Positions 21,321 through 32,000 of a stretch of 64,000 nt of DNA are shown here, one piece after another (positions within the stretch are counted from its first letter, which is position 1; every line of letters starts with the position of its first letter). A model generated the notes under the pieces. The model did no database searches. It saw nothing but the letters and a program-made list of their open reading frames with translations, and was not told the origin of the DNA. The stretch is from Rhizomys pruinosus (lineage: Eukaryota; Chordata; Mammalia; Rodentia; Spalacidae), in NCBI GenBank assembly GCA_009823505.1, contig VZQC01006876.1, positions 3,172,038 to 3,236,037 on the forward strand, read 5' to 3'. The position numbers were made by a program, and so were the translations under genes.

Positions 21321-21403
21321 CCACGGTTCTCAGCCCTCACATGTGTTGGCATCACCGCTGTGCCCTACACCAGGTGATTCAGCATCTCTGAGGAGATGAT
21401 TCA
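21321..21403 (+). repeat. MER5-like fossil, left part (split by B1)
   Basis: ccacggttctcagccctcac ... ggcatcacc ... gattcagcatctctgaggag. It continues at 21580 (gtgagtgattccaatgtgca, ccaaggtcaagaac). Confidence 0.5.
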
Positions 21404-21417
21404 GCTGTGTAGCTTTT

Positions 21418-21565
21418 TTTTTGTCTTTTCAAGACAGGGTCTCCCTGTAGCCCTAGCTGTCCTGGAACTCACTCTGTAGACCAGGCTGGCCTTGAACTCA
21501 CAAAGATCCGCCTGCATCTTCCTCCCAAGTGCTATTTTAAAGGTGTGCACCACCACGTCCAGCTG
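21418..21565 (-). repeat. B1 SINE
   Basis: Antisense B1 with the perfect 14-bp duplication GCTGTGTAGCTTTT at 21404-21417 and 21566-21579. It interrupts a MER5-like element. Confidence 0.93.
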
Positions 21566-21579
21566 GCTGTGTAGCTTTT

Positions 21580-22298
21580 AAAGCTATGTGAGTGATTCCA
21601 ATGTGCACCCAAGGTCAAGAACTAGAGCACAGCACAATGACTGTCATCAAATCAGCTTCATAATAGAACTTTCTGAAGTGAGTTTTAAAGATGAATTAAA
21701 CTTCCCAAGTTTCATTCCAAAAAGGATGAGCGAGAATCTTTGGAAGAGGGGTCTGGGTGACTGGAGTTTTCCAAAGCTCCTTCAGACAATCTGACACACA
21801 CCAGGTGTTGCAACTTGTGGGTATCGGCAATCCAGGGCTGAAGCCATGTTCTGTCTTTGGCCCTGATTCATATGTAGATGTGTATAATGCGTTACTTCCA
21901 CCAGGACACGAGGGAGAATGGAGAAGCTCTCATGAGTAAGCTTAGACATGCATCAGGCTTTGGCTTTGCTGTGCAATGTCAGAAAAATTCCACACCAGTC
22001 CTGCCTACCAAACTGCAATCCAATGTTCTTTCTGCCACACCTACGTCTCCTGCCATTTTTTTTCTATTATTAATATTTTACTGGTTTCTGTTTGTTGTCA
22101 AAATATGAACATAAGGATTCAAATAGATCTCTTGGATGTATATGTTTATGTGAATGTCTATGTATATACAAACGTATGTAGATTTGCATGCAACTATTGA
22201 AAATATAAAAAGCTAAGCAATTATAATTTTTGCTTAATAGTTTCTTTATTGGCCTTCCAGCTCAAACTCTGGGAACAATGTATTTTCCAAAAGAGGCT
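21580..22298. other. MER5-like remainder, then unassigned AT-rich stretch
   Basis: The MER5-like end lies at about 21580-21625. The rest is AT-rich without recognised genes or SINEs. Confidence 0.35.
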
Positions 22299-22490
22299 TT
22301 CAGGGCTAGGGAAATGGCTCTCTTGGTGAAGTATTTGCCTTATAAACAGAAGGGCCCGAGGTCAGTCTCCAGAACTCATGTAAAAAGCAGGCGGATCTTT
22401 GTGAGTTCAAGGCCAGCCTGGTCTACAGAGTGAGTTCCAGGACAGCTGGGGCTACAGGGAGACCCTGTCTCAAAAAGACCAAGAAAAAAA
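22299..22490 (+). repeat. tRNA-type SINE head joined to a B1 3' half
   Basis: B4-like head (agggctagggaaatggctc ... tccagaactcatgtaaaaa) followed directly by the second two-thirds of a little-diverged B1 (gcaggcggatctttgtgag to an A-rich tail). Either a 5'-truncated B1 inserted at the head or a chimera. Confidence 0.65.
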
Positions 22491-22680
22491 ATGGGGAAGA
22501 GATGGTTTAGGAGTACTTCCCTTCGTTTGCAGAGAACCCAAGTTCAGCTTCCAACACCCATGTCGGGCAGCTCACAAGTTTCTGTAACTCTAGTTCCAGG
22601 GGATTTGACACCTCTTCTAGTCTTCTTGGGGATCTGCACATATGTGGCATACATATACCCCCAAATAAAAATCTTTTTCA
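22491..22680 (+). repeat. Diverged B3-type SINE
   Basis: agagatggtttaggagtac ... ctctagttccaggggatttg ... AAATAAAAATC tail. Confidence 0.65.
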
Positions 22681-22825
22681 AAATCTGGGCATGGTGGCAC
22701 ACAGCCCTGTAATCCAGGGCTGAGGAGCCAGAGAGAGGCAGACCCCTGGGCCTTGCTGACTGGCCAGCCAGCCTACTTGGTGAGTTCCAGGCCAGTGAGA
22801 GACCCTGTCTAAAACAAAAAGAGGT
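22681..22825 (+). repeat. Old B1/B4-like SINE
   Basis: ctgggcatggtggcacacag ... gtgagttccaggccagtgag ... accctgtctaaaacaaaaag. Confidence 0.65.
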
Positions 22826-23050
22826 GGGGCTGGAGAGATGGCTCTGAGGTTAAGCACACTGGCTGTTCTTCCAGGGGACATGGGTTTGGTTCCCAGCAAC
22901 CGCATGGCAGAGAACAACCATCCATAACTTCAGCTCCAGGGGAATCAATGCCCTCTTCTGGCCCCCATGATAAATGCATAAAAGTCGCAATTGCATTTAT
23001 ATACATGCAGGGAAAAAACTTATACATATAATATTAAAAGTCGAAATAAA
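22826..23050 (+). repeat. B3 SINE
   Basis: tggggctggagagatggctc ... cagctccaggggaatcaatg ... A/T-rich tail. Confidence 0.8.
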
Positions 23051-23051
23051 T

Positions 23052-23275
23052 AGGGAGCTGGAGACGTGGATCAGCAGCTAAGAGCACCAGTTGCTCTTGC
23101 AAAGGATCTGGGTTCAATTTCCAACACTCACATGGTGGTTAACAACTGTCCGTAACTCCAGTTCCAGGGAAATCTGATGCCTTCTTCTGTCTCCACAGGC
23201 ATTGCATGACATTGGTGCACTTACACACATGCAGGCAATAACTTGTACACATAAAATAAAAATAATAAAGTATTT
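23052..23275 (+). repeat. B3 SINE
   Basis: gggagctggagacgtggatc ... ccagttccagggaaatctga ... ATAAAATAAAAATAATAAA tail. Head-to-tail with the preceding B3. Confidence 0.85.
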
Positions 23276-23380
23276 TAAAATAAACAAGTAAAAATTGAAA
23301 ATATAATATTTTTATATTAAAAAGGTGAATGACATTTGATTAATGGCAACTGAGGTTGTCTGCTGGTCTTCACAGAGATG

Positions 23381-23583
23381 CATACACATATGAACACATG
23401 TGGGCGCACACATATACACACACATGAACACATGTGGGCACACACATATACACACATGAACACATGTGGACACACACACACGAACTCATGTGGACATACA
23501 CATATACACACATGAACACATGTGGGGACACACATATACACGCATGAACACATGTGGGCACACACATATACACATACACACAA
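23381..23583 (+). repeat. Minisatellite of about 26-36 bp units
   Basis: About six imperfect units containing atgaacacatgtggg plus a cacacatatacacac spacer. Long frames in several registers are a by-product of the tandem repeat. Confidence 0.85.
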
Positions 23584-23606
23584 AGGCTTTCAAATGCCAT
23601 TATCCT

Positions 23607-23766
23607 TTTTTTTTTGTCTTTTTGAGACAGGGTCTCTCTGTAGCCCCAGCTGTCCTGGAACTAGCTATGTAGACCAGGCTGGTCTTAAACTCACAGATAT
23701 CTGCCTACCCCTGCCTCTGCCTCCCTAGTGCTGGGATTCAAAGCGTACAGCACCACGCCCAGCCTA
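23607..23766 (-). repeat. B1 SINE
   Basis: Antisense B1 with a T-rich tail, complete through caccacgcccagcc. Confidence 0.9.
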
Positions 23767-23811
23767 AATGTCATTATCTTAAAACTGATTAGGTTTACAT
23801 TTTTTTTTTCT

Positions 23812-24155
23812 GGGGGTTGGGGAGGTAACTCAGTGGACAAGAGCATTTGCTCTACAAGTGTGAGTACCCAAGTTCAACTCTCTGCACCCATGTGAAAAAG
23901 CTGGTGTGGTTACGCATGTCTGTAGCTACAGCACTGGGTTGTGGAGATACAGGCAAATGCCAATAGCGTGCTGGCTAGCTAGCCTGCCCAGAATGGTGAG
24001 CTTCAGTTCAGTGAGTGACTCTGATTCAAGGCAGAAAGATAGACACCAACAGAGGAGAAGCACTCCTAGATCCTGCTTTCACCGTTTCATGTGTGAACAT
24101 GGGTGCACACACCCACACACTCACAGGCATATACAACACATCTACTCGCCACGCC
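23812..24155 (+). repeat. B4-type SINE
   Basis: Head ggttggggaggtaactcagt, a middle with gctggctagctagcctgccc, and a CA-rich 3' end: the three-part layout of B4/RSINE elements. Diverged. Confidence 0.6.
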
Positions 24156-24332
24156 ATACTACACATGCGCAGATTTTAGGTCTTGATTTTATATCCTATA
24201 CAGCACATATTCAGAGTGTCCAGTCTCTCACAGCATACTACTAGAAGAAACTGACTACCAAAGATAAGGATGCCTCAGCAGTTGCCCAGTTCTCTCAGGG
24301 GAGCTCAGATCAGGAGCAGTGTTACAAATCTG

Positions 24333-24502
24333 TTTTTTTTTTTTTTTTCTTTTCTTTTTGGTCTTTTTGAGACAGGGTCTCCCTGTAGCTACAGCTGGCC
24401 TGGAACTTACTATGTAGACCAGGCTGGCCTTGGTCTACATAGAAATCCACCTGCTCTGCCTCTTGAGTGCTGGGATTAAAGGCATGCAGCACCATGCCTG
24501 AC
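24333..24502 (-). repeat. B1 SINE
   Basis: Antisense B1, diverged in the middle (a gaccaggctggccttggtc duplication-like stretch). Confidence 0.88.
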
Positions 24503-25250
24503 CACAGATAGTTCTAATAAAAGACAATGAAATAAAATGCTTCAAATGGCCTTGATGATGCTTCTTGCTATAGGATATTTCTTTAAAAGTTTCTACATTT
24601 GCCAATATAGATGCTTGTAATGTGTGCTACGTGCACTAAAAATCTGTAGGGCCTGGATTACAGCTCTGTACTTAGTCTGCATTAAGGCCTGGCTCCATCC
24701 TCAGCATCAACTCCTGCCCTGCATATCTGACACAGTTAACAGAGCAGTTCATGTGGTTGTACAAGAAGGTGATACTGAGCTTATCCCTGAAACCTGGTTC
24801 TGGCTGCTGATCAGATTTGGCTGCTTCTTCTCCTGCCTCACTGTGGGCTGGCCTCTCCTTGTTTGAGCATCTCCATTCTCTACAGGCCATTTCTCTTTGA
24901 TTTCTGGGTCAGGTACATACATACATTCTTTTCCTTCCTCTTTCCTTTGTTCTTTCATTTGCAATTTCCTATTGTTTGTTGGCTGGCTGGCTGGCTGACT
25001 TGCTTTTAAATGACTTTCCCTATTTTGAGACAGGCTTGCATGACAGATCACCAGCCTCTCTTTAGGCTGTCCCTTGAGAGAGGAGAGAGGAGATGTTCTT
25101 TCTCCTAGCCATCTTGTCAAGACGTGAAAGGTGGTGGCGTTTGTAGGAACAACCTAGTGACAGCTTTTGCAGGCTGCACTGACTTATGGTGCTGCCCTTA
25201 CCACTACACAGATCCAAACCTTGTTTTCAAACTTAAGTGTGCCGGATCTC
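24503..25250. other. Non-coding stretch with an ID-like fragment
   Basis: An ID-like unit at about 24650-24715 (gggcctggattacagctctg). The remainder is unassigned; the 123-codon antisense frame has a lysine/glutamine-rich translation with no recognised domain. Confidence 0.35.
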
Positions 25251-25360
<110 letters not shown>

Positions 25361-25449
25361 GAAGAGGCCAGAGGTCAAGGTCAGGTGCCATTTTTTTGTT
25401 TGTTGGTTGGTTTTGCTTGATTGTTTGCTTTTTTGTTTGTTTTTAGGGG

Positions 25450-25576
25450 TTTTTTCTTTTTGTTTTTTCGAGACAGGGTCTCCCTTTAGTCCTAGCTGGC
25501 CTGGAACTCACTCTATAGACCAGGCTGGCAGCCTCTGCCTCCCAAGTGCTAGGATTAAAGCCATGCGCCACCACCA
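25450..25576 (-). repeat. B1 SINE with internal deletion
   Basis: Antisense B1 jumping from ccaggctggc to agcctctgcctcc. Flanking aggtgccatt copies (about 25383 and 25576) suggest its target duplication. Confidence 0.85.
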
Positions 25577-25599
25577 GGTGCCATTCTTAAGGAGCCACC

Positions 25600-25748
25600 C
25601 ACCTTGGTTTTTGAGAAAGGGGCTCTCATTGGCCTGAGGCATGCAGAACAGGTTAGGTTAGCTGGCCAAGAAGCTCCAGGGAACTGTCTGTCTCCTCAGC
25701 ACTGGGATTACAAACTTCTGCTGCTACATGCACTTTAAAAAAATATTT
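25600..25748 (-). repeat. B4-type SINE, left part
   Basis: Antisense B4 middle and B1-like part (actgggattacaaacttctg). Its tRNA-like head seems to resume at 26209-26309 after two inserted B3 elements. Confidence 0.5.
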
Positions 25749-25975
25749 TATGGGCTGGAGGGATGGCCTAGCGGTTAAGAGCGCCGACCACTCTTGCAGA
25801 GGAGCCAGGTTCGATCCCCAGCACCCACATGGCGGCTGAGAACCGTCTGTGACTCCAGTTCCAGGGGAATCCGAGACCCTCTTCTGACCTCCGCGGCATC
25901 GCATGACACAGGTGCGCAGACCTGCATGCAGACAATACATTCATACACATAAAAATAAATAAATAAAATTAAAAA
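25749..25975 (+). repeat. B3 SINE (sense), CpG-rich
   Basis: Near-consensus B3 (gcggttaagagcgccgacca, ctgacctccgcggcatcgc) with an AAATAAATAAAATTAAA tail. Tail-to-tail with the next element. Confidence 0.92.
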
Positions 25976-26208
25976 ATATATATTTTATTTATTATTTTTC
26001 TTTTATGTGTACGAGTGATTTGTCTGCATATATGCAAATGTACTCATGTCATGTAGTGCCCACAGTGGCCAGAAAAGGGCATCAGATCCCTTGGAACTGG
26101 AATTAGGGATGGTTGTTAGCCATCATGTGGGTGGTGGGGATAGAAGAGAACCCGGGTCCTCTTCAAGACCAGCCAGTGCTCTTAACCACTGAGCTATCTC
26201 TCCAGCCT
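25976..26208 (-). repeat. B3 SINE (antisense)
   Basis: Older antisense B3 ending gagctatctctccagcc. With 25749-25975 it forms an inverted pair. Confidence 0.85.
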
Positions 26209-26309
26209 CCTCAGCTTTTTTTTTTTTTTAAGCCACTCTGGGGATCAAACTCAGATCCTCATGTTTTTGTGGCAAGCACTTTAATGACCAAGGCATCTCC
26301 TCAGCTCCA
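26209..26309 (-). repeat. tRNA-like SINE head (B4 remainder)
   Basis: tggggatcaaactcagatcc ... aaggcatctcctcagctcc: antisense tRNA-derived head. Confidence 0.5.
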
Positions 26310-26829
26310 GAGGAAATCCCACTACTTTTCAGGGATAGAAGTGGAGGCTGTCAATGTGGTTGCATGCTTTGCTGAAATGCGATAAACTTGTCATAAACAT
26401 CTTGCCATTGCATGACTCGGAGAGAGCTTTGGCCTTAGTATAAAAAATGATAAAAATCCTCTTGGGTATTTTCCTCATAAAGAGAATCAATGGTCGCACT
26501 TCCTAGTTCTTAAAGGAATCCCCATGAAAGGAAAGGTGCTACTGACGATGCAGATCTTGGGAACTAACAGCTCCCATGGTCTTACTGCATGTGTTAGTGG
26601 AGGAAGGGATCCCTGGGTGAAATGGGAGAGAGCAGGAGTCGCACCTGAAGTCTGGCTAGTGAAAAATCTGGGCAACGCCCACTGGTCCCCAGCTGTGTTT
26701 GCTGCCATCATCCCCCAGAGACAGGACGGGCAGTAAGAGAAAGGGTCACTTCCTCCTGAGTGAGTGAGAATATGGCTGTGACACAGTTGTGGCAGACTTT
26801 ATCACCCCAATGATCAGTTGAGTACTGTC
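26310..26829. other. Unassigned non-coding stretch
   Basis: Single-copy looking. The 70-74 codon frames have no recognised family. Confidence 0.35.
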
Positions 26830-27095
26830 AGTCAGCATGGTTGTTGCAACAAAATACCCTAGATAACTGGCTTCTATAGAGGAAAGGCTGATTTCAAAGA
26901 GTGACCTTGGGGCTCAAGGCACCACAGTTCATCATGATAGAAGAGGTCTGATTATTTTATGACAGCTAGGAAACAAAGAGAGAGAGAGGGAGGGGGTGGA
27001 AGTTCACCTCGAGGACACCTCCAGTGATCTAACTTTCTTCTAATGAGTCCAGTCTTCTAAAGTTTCCTCTACCTCCCAATAGTGCTCTAGGTGAG
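26830..27095 (+). repeat. Ancient dispersed repeat (copy 2)
   Basis: Shares with 1555-1797 and 27985-28345 the order aaaataccctagataactgg, ttcatcatgatagaag, ctacctcccaatagtgct. Family not named. Confidence 0.45.
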
Positions 27096-27984
27096 AGACC
27101 CAGCATTTGAGAGACTTTCTCACTTCAAACAGTAGCAAGTGCTCAGTAAGTGCTAGGACCTCCTCTCAAAGCCGTCTGTCTCTACTACGTGACCCAAGTC
27201 CTGGGTTAATGACCACTAATCTGTATTCATTGTTTACCAGCAAGTTAACAAGGCCTTTAGCAATCCCAGAGAAGAAAACAATTAGGAAAGTATAGCCTAG
27301 ATGACCCCATGACCTGCAGAGAGCTTAGACTTTTATCTAGCTGATCAGTTTGGGCTCTGAAGTTAATGTAGTCAATATTACCTTTAATTATGTAGGATAG
27401 TGTCTGGTCTCCATGGGAAGCTCCAAATGCTTGACTCATGAAACTCTCCTTCATTACTGTGACATCCATCAGCTACACTCTTTAAAAGCATACATAAGTT
27501 ATGACATTGTTTGTGCTTATGTTTTATGTAGATTCGGTTGTCATAAATAACCTGGGGATTTCCATACAGGCATTTAAAATAAGCTTTACGTTCAAAATAT
27601 ATAGCTCACTATATATAAACGGTAAGCATATAGTTGGATAAATTGTCACATTCGTGAATGTACCATGTCTCCAGCTCAAGAAATGAAACATTCCCACCAC
27701 CCAGCAACCCCTGTCTGTGCTCTTCAGTGGCTCCCTACCCAAAGTAACCACTACCCCAATTCTAACACTATACACTAATATTATTTAGTTTCAAGTGTTT
27801 CTATTTGAACAGTTAACCACTTTAAATACATTTCATGAGCAGAGAGCATGCTCGCTAATAGCTTCTCCCCAACCACCATAATGATAAATGGTAGCACTTT
27901 TGTCACCTTTTCCTTAGTGCCCTGATGTGAATGAGACAAGTTTGATACACAGTTATAGAGTTCAAAAACTACAGATGGTGTGTA
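27096..27984. other. Unassigned non-coding stretch
   Basis: AT-rich, repeat-poor, no gene recognised. Confidence 0.35.
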
Positions 27985-28345
27985 GTTAGGTTTCCATTTC
28001 TGTAACAAGTAGCTGAGATGAACAGCTTACAAGGAGGAAAAGTTTATTTTGGGTCACGATTTTGGAAGCCTTAGTCTATGGCCAGTTGTTTTTGTTAGGG
28101 CTTTTAGACCATGTATTACACACCACATCAAAGTGGGTAACCAGTGGTAGACTGAAGCCACACATGTCATGGCTGGAAAGCAAAGAGAGGGTGGGGGGCA
28201 GAGACAGAGACAGAGGGAACCCACTGTTTTCTTCAAGAGCATGCCTCCAATGTGACCAGAAGCATTTTTACTAGGTCCTACCTTTTAAGACGTCCATCAC
28301 CTCCCAATAGTACAAAGCTAAACCTCTGGGAATATGATCCAGATC
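27985..28345 (+). repeat. Ancient dispersed repeat (copy 3)
   Basis: gtttccatttctgtaacaag, gtttattttgggtcacgatt, atgtcatggctggaaagcaa, tcacctcccaatagtacaa. The best preserved of the three copies. Confidence 0.5.
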
Positions 28346-28441
28346 CAAACTAGGGCGGAAGGAGCCAGACTTATTTATCCATGTGACCAAGAGGTCTGAC
28401 CATCTCTTTGATAGTTGATGCATTTCATTGCTACTTGTATA

Positions 28442-28592
28442 TCTCCTCCTCCTCCTCCTCCTCCTCCTCCTCCTCCTCCTCTTCCTCCTCCTTCTCCTCC
28501 TCTTCCTCCTCCTCCTGCTCCTTCTTCTTCCTCATTATTTTCCTTCTTCTCCTCCTCCTTCTCTTCCTCCTCCTCATCTTCTCCTCCTTTTT
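28442..28592 (+). repeat. (CTC)n trinucleotide repeat
   Basis: About 150 bases of TCC/CTT-rich triplets. Homopolymeric Ser, Pro or Leu frames arise here and are not genes. Confidence 0.95.
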
Positions 28593-28665
28593 ATGAGACA
28601 GTCTCACTATGTAACCCAGGCTGACCTAGAACTTAGGATTCTCCTGCCCCTACCTCCTGTAACTT
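28593..28665 (-). repeat. Partial B1 SINE
   Basis: Antisense B1 fragment (gagacagtctcactatgtaa, cccaggctgacctagaactt) lacking the B1 5' end. Confidence 0.7.
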
Positions 28666-29227
28666 CTACTAATTGATACAAAGACCATACAAAATGTTGG
28701 TTTGGAATGGGATACTGGATAGTAAAAGAAAACATTGTGAGCCAAGACTGGTGGTAGACATATATGCAGGGTTCTGCACACATCTGGTGGGATGACGATG
28801 ATAATACCATCCATGTTTGTTTAGAATAAATGGGTACAAACTCCTAATTGGTTAACTCTAAGTGAATTTAGAGTAATCTTATTTTTTAATTAAATCTAAT
28901 ATTTCAGAAGGACTTGAGTTTGATTCTCACCACAGAAAAAAAGACACTAAACCCAATCTCCTTGCCATTCACCATCACACTATATTTGGCCTGGTTTGTG
29001 CTTACGGTTCTTCTATTCTTGGGGCATACCTTGCCAGCTTTCGGCTGCCACCTCACCTTTAGCTCTACGGTGATGTGAGGGTCATGTTCTTCATTCCTAT
29101 GTTGTCTTGCAGTTTAAAGTCTTATTGCAGAAGGATCTTAGGATATTCAAGAAGCATAAGGACCTAGATGTGGTTGCCATGCACGAGACTCTGGGTTTCA
29201 TCCTCAACATAGAGAGAAACAGAAAAC
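28666..29227. other. Non-coding stretch with ID-like trace
   Basis: Mostly unassigned. 29140-29215 (tggttgccatgcacgagact, ctgggtttcatcctcaac) looks like a decayed tRNA-type SINE. Confidence 0.35.
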
Positions 29228-29319
29228 CAGGGCAGGTGAGATGTCTCAGTGGGTAAAGGCATTTGCTACTACTTGAGTTTCGTCCCTGGGAGGCAGAAGG
29301 TGAGAATCTCCTAAAGACC

Positions 29320-29360
<41 letters not shown>
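29228..29360 (+). repeat. tRNA-headed SINE with (CA)n
   Basis: gcaggtgagatgtctcagtg head, truncated body and CA microsatellite (29321-29359). Confidence 0.7.
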
Positions 29361-29362
<2 letters not shown>

Positions 29363-29379
29363 AAATAGTAAAAATTTTA

Positions 29380-29611
29380 TTTTATTTTTATTTTTTGGTG
29401 CCTGTTTTGAGAGGTGTCTATTCTGATTCTCTATTTATTTATTTTTATTTTATTTTATTTTTTGGTCTTTTCGAGACAGGGTCTCCCTGTAAGCCTCCCA
29501 ACTGTCCTGAACTTGCTCTGTAGACCAGGCTGGCCTTGAACTCACAAAGATCCACCTGCCTCTGCCTCCCAAGTGCTAGGATTAAAGGCGTGTGCCACCA
29601 CGCCCAGCTCA
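29380..29611 (-). repeat. B1 SINE with apparent 3' transduction
   Basis: Antisense B1 (about 29463-29608). Beyond its first A-rich tail is a 36-base non-B1 stretch (29397-29432) and then a second A-rich tail (29380-29396). The whole is bracketed by the 19-bp duplication AGAAATAGTAAAAATTTTA (29361-29379 and 29612-29630). Confidence 0.88.
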
Positions 29612-29759
29612 AGAAATAGTAAAAATTTTAAATAAAAAACAGGAAACCAACAAACCAGACAGAAATATGAAGAAAATACTGAGTTCCTGATTATTCAGTA
29701 AGTCACAGATTTTGTCCTTCTAGTGACTTCTTCCAGGCCCCTTCAGATCTGTTCTCCAA

Positions 29760-29933
29760 ACCAGGCATGATGGCACATGGCTTTAATCCCAGCACTCTGG
29801 GGGCAGAAGCAGGCAGATCTCTGTGAGTTCAAAGCCAGCCTGATCTACATAGTGAGTTCCAGGCCATCTGGGGCTACACAGAGACCCTGTCTCAAAAAGA
29901 CCAAACAAGACAAAACAAAAACAAAACCCAGAA
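29760..29933 (+). repeat. B1 SINE
   Basis: Full B1 with an ACAAAACAAAAAC tail, bracketed by tgttctccaa on both sides. Confidence 0.9.
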
Positions 29934-30669
29934 GTGTTCTCCAATGTTTCTGAAAGGTGAGTTGTCAAAAAGGTTTGGCAGAGACTCCTCTCCTTCTGGA
30001 AGAGTCTTCTCTTATGGTGCTGTAAGGTATCAAGCATCCTGTTCTTAGTTGACCCTTTACATATTGCCTGCTTTGACTGAGCTCAGATCTGTTCCCATTT
30101 CCATGAGACCTGGAATGTTGGGGGTGAATGTTGGGGACCCCCAGCTTGGGTTCTTGTGCTTGTTCAGCCATTGAACCATCTCCCAGCCCTTCTTTTTTGT
30201 GTATTTTGTCCTAAATGAAGATTCTTTGCCATAAAACAATCCTAGATGCATAAGGGAGATGAGCCTCTGCAAGGTCTTATCATCCCATCTGCTTGGGGCT
30301 TTGGGTGGATGAACTCCTTCCAAGGTGAGAGACTCCTCACCTGCAGGACTCCATTGCCCTAGGGGAGAGGCCTTTTATCCTGGCCTTGCAGGCACTGACC
30401 ATGGACTGAGTAAATGATGGTTTATACCCACAATTACTATTTTTGAAAACATGGAGTTAATTATGATTAATAACACAAAATTCTGGAAGAGCCACCCTTG
30501 AGAGTGAACTCAGGGCTCAACTTGCTTTAGCTACACTTCCAGTTCTCCCTAAAACACAAATTTCTATATAGATTTTGGTAAGTTCGTGGAAAATTTTCAA
30601 AATATTGCTGCTACTGAGAAGATTCATTCTCATTTTTTTTCTTTTTTAAGGAAAGAATTCAGCCAATAG
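29934..30669. other. Unassigned non-coding stretch
   Basis: Contains an antisense SINE head trace at about 30150-30189 (gaaccatctcccagccc). Otherwise unassigned. Confidence 0.35.
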
Positions 30670-30704
30670 AATTTCTGCTTAAACAGGCTGTTTAAGCAGA
30701 AATT
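30670..30704. repeat. Perfect 16-bp inverted repeat with 3-nt loop
   Basis: Left arm AATTTCTGCTTAAACA (30670-30685), loop GGC, right arm TGTTTAAGCAGAAATT (30689-30704). AT-rich cruciform-capable palindrome outside any recognised SINE. Confidence 0.95.
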
Positions 30705-30811
30705 TATTTAGCAAAGCAAAGCATACAATCCAGAGAGACTGAAGTGGCCTGACCCAATGTGGGAGTTTGGCAGCAAGCAACACAGTAGATTCTCAGTTGT
30801 GGGCTTTCCCC

Positions 30812-30996
30812 CCCTGATTTATTTATCTTTCATGTGTGTGCATGCACACACGTGCATCATGCCAAACATGTGGAAGTCAGAGGACAACTTGAGGGAGTCA
30901 GTTTTCCCCCTTCTGCCATATGGGTCACAGGCCATAAACTCAGATCATCACGCTTGGCAGCAAGTGCCTTTACCCACTGAGCCCTATCACTGGCCC
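30812..30996 (-). repeat. B3/B4-type SINE
   Basis: aagtcagaggacaacttgag ... ttggcagcaagtgcctttac ... gagccctatcactggccc, antisense tRNA-headed SINE. Confidence 0.7.
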
Positions 30997-31109
30997 ACAT
31001 TGTAGATTCTGAAAGATTTTTCAAGAATGATTATTAGCTAGGTGGTGTATTTATGAAGTTAAGGTGATCCTTTTCCTCCCTCCAAACCATGATAGGCTAG
31101 ATCTCTCTT

Positions 31110-31326
31110 TTTTTCTTAGTTCTTTATATGTATGAGTGTATTGGGTACATGTGGGTAGGTACACTCGTGTCATGCAATGCCCATGTAGGTCAGAAGAGGG
31201 CCTCCAATTTCCCTAGAATTGGATTTATGAATGGTTGTTAGCCACCCATGTGGGTGCTGGGAATTGAACTCGGGTCCTCTTCAAGAACATTCAGTACTGT
31301 TAATTACTGACATATCTCCAGCTCCC
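31110..31326 (-). repeat. B3 SINE
   Basis: Antisense B3, diverged, ending acatatctccagctcc. Confidence 0.85.
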
Positions 31327-31448
31327 CCCCATATCCCTTTTAAGGCTTTTCTTCCAATGATCCTCTTGAAAAGTCTCTAAGGGAGAAGGTCAGAACCACA
31401 GCGGAAATGCTATTATAACGAAGCTAGAGTCTCCTGGAGGTGCAGACC

Positions 31449-31601
31449 TTTTTTTTTTTCTTTTTGAGACAGGCTCTCCCTGTAACCCCAGGCTGTCCTG
31501 GAACTCGTTCTGCAGACCAGGCTGGCCTTGAACTCACAAAGATCCACCTGCCTCTGCCTCCCATGTGCTAGGATTAAAGGTGCACCACCACGCCGGCTCG
31601 C
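31449..31601 (-). repeat. B1 SINE
   Basis: Antisense B1 with a short gap in the ggtgtgcaccacc region. gcagacc flanks both sides. Confidence 0.9.
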
Positions 31602-32000
31602 AGACCCTTTCTTAATGCCCTGTGGGAACTCAGAAGGTCCCCTGCCCTGGTGCTTTAGTGTCTGATACAGCAAGAAGATCCCAGCTGCAGCTTCAGGGAC
31701 TTAAACCACAAAGAGACATTCTGACCATCTGGAGATATAGCTACCAAAGCAGCTTCAGTTTCCTTGGCTCTCTGGGACCTAACTCCTTGTCTGTCAATCT
31801 CAATACTCAAACATAATTAATGTTTCCTTCATTAGTTGTTGTCAGAGGTATAATTTTGCTTAGGCGCAGGTATACAATTCTTTTTAGTAGGGAGGATTAT
31901 ATATTTAGTTTGACTGGGGCTCATAATCATGTCTTCTTTTTCTTCCATAGTGTGGTCATTAGAAACCCCTCAGTCCTACTGTGTGTGCATCTACTTCCAA
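31602..32000. other. Unassigned stretch; may include AIF1 retrocopy 3' flank
   Basis: No poly(A) remnant of the AIF1 retrocopy was identified. Not otherwise recognised. Confidence 0.3.

Noticed and set aside
23381..23583. CRISPR-like array
   Set aside because: Units are contiguous and imperfect without unique spacers, and the genome is a mammal's; this is a minisatellite.
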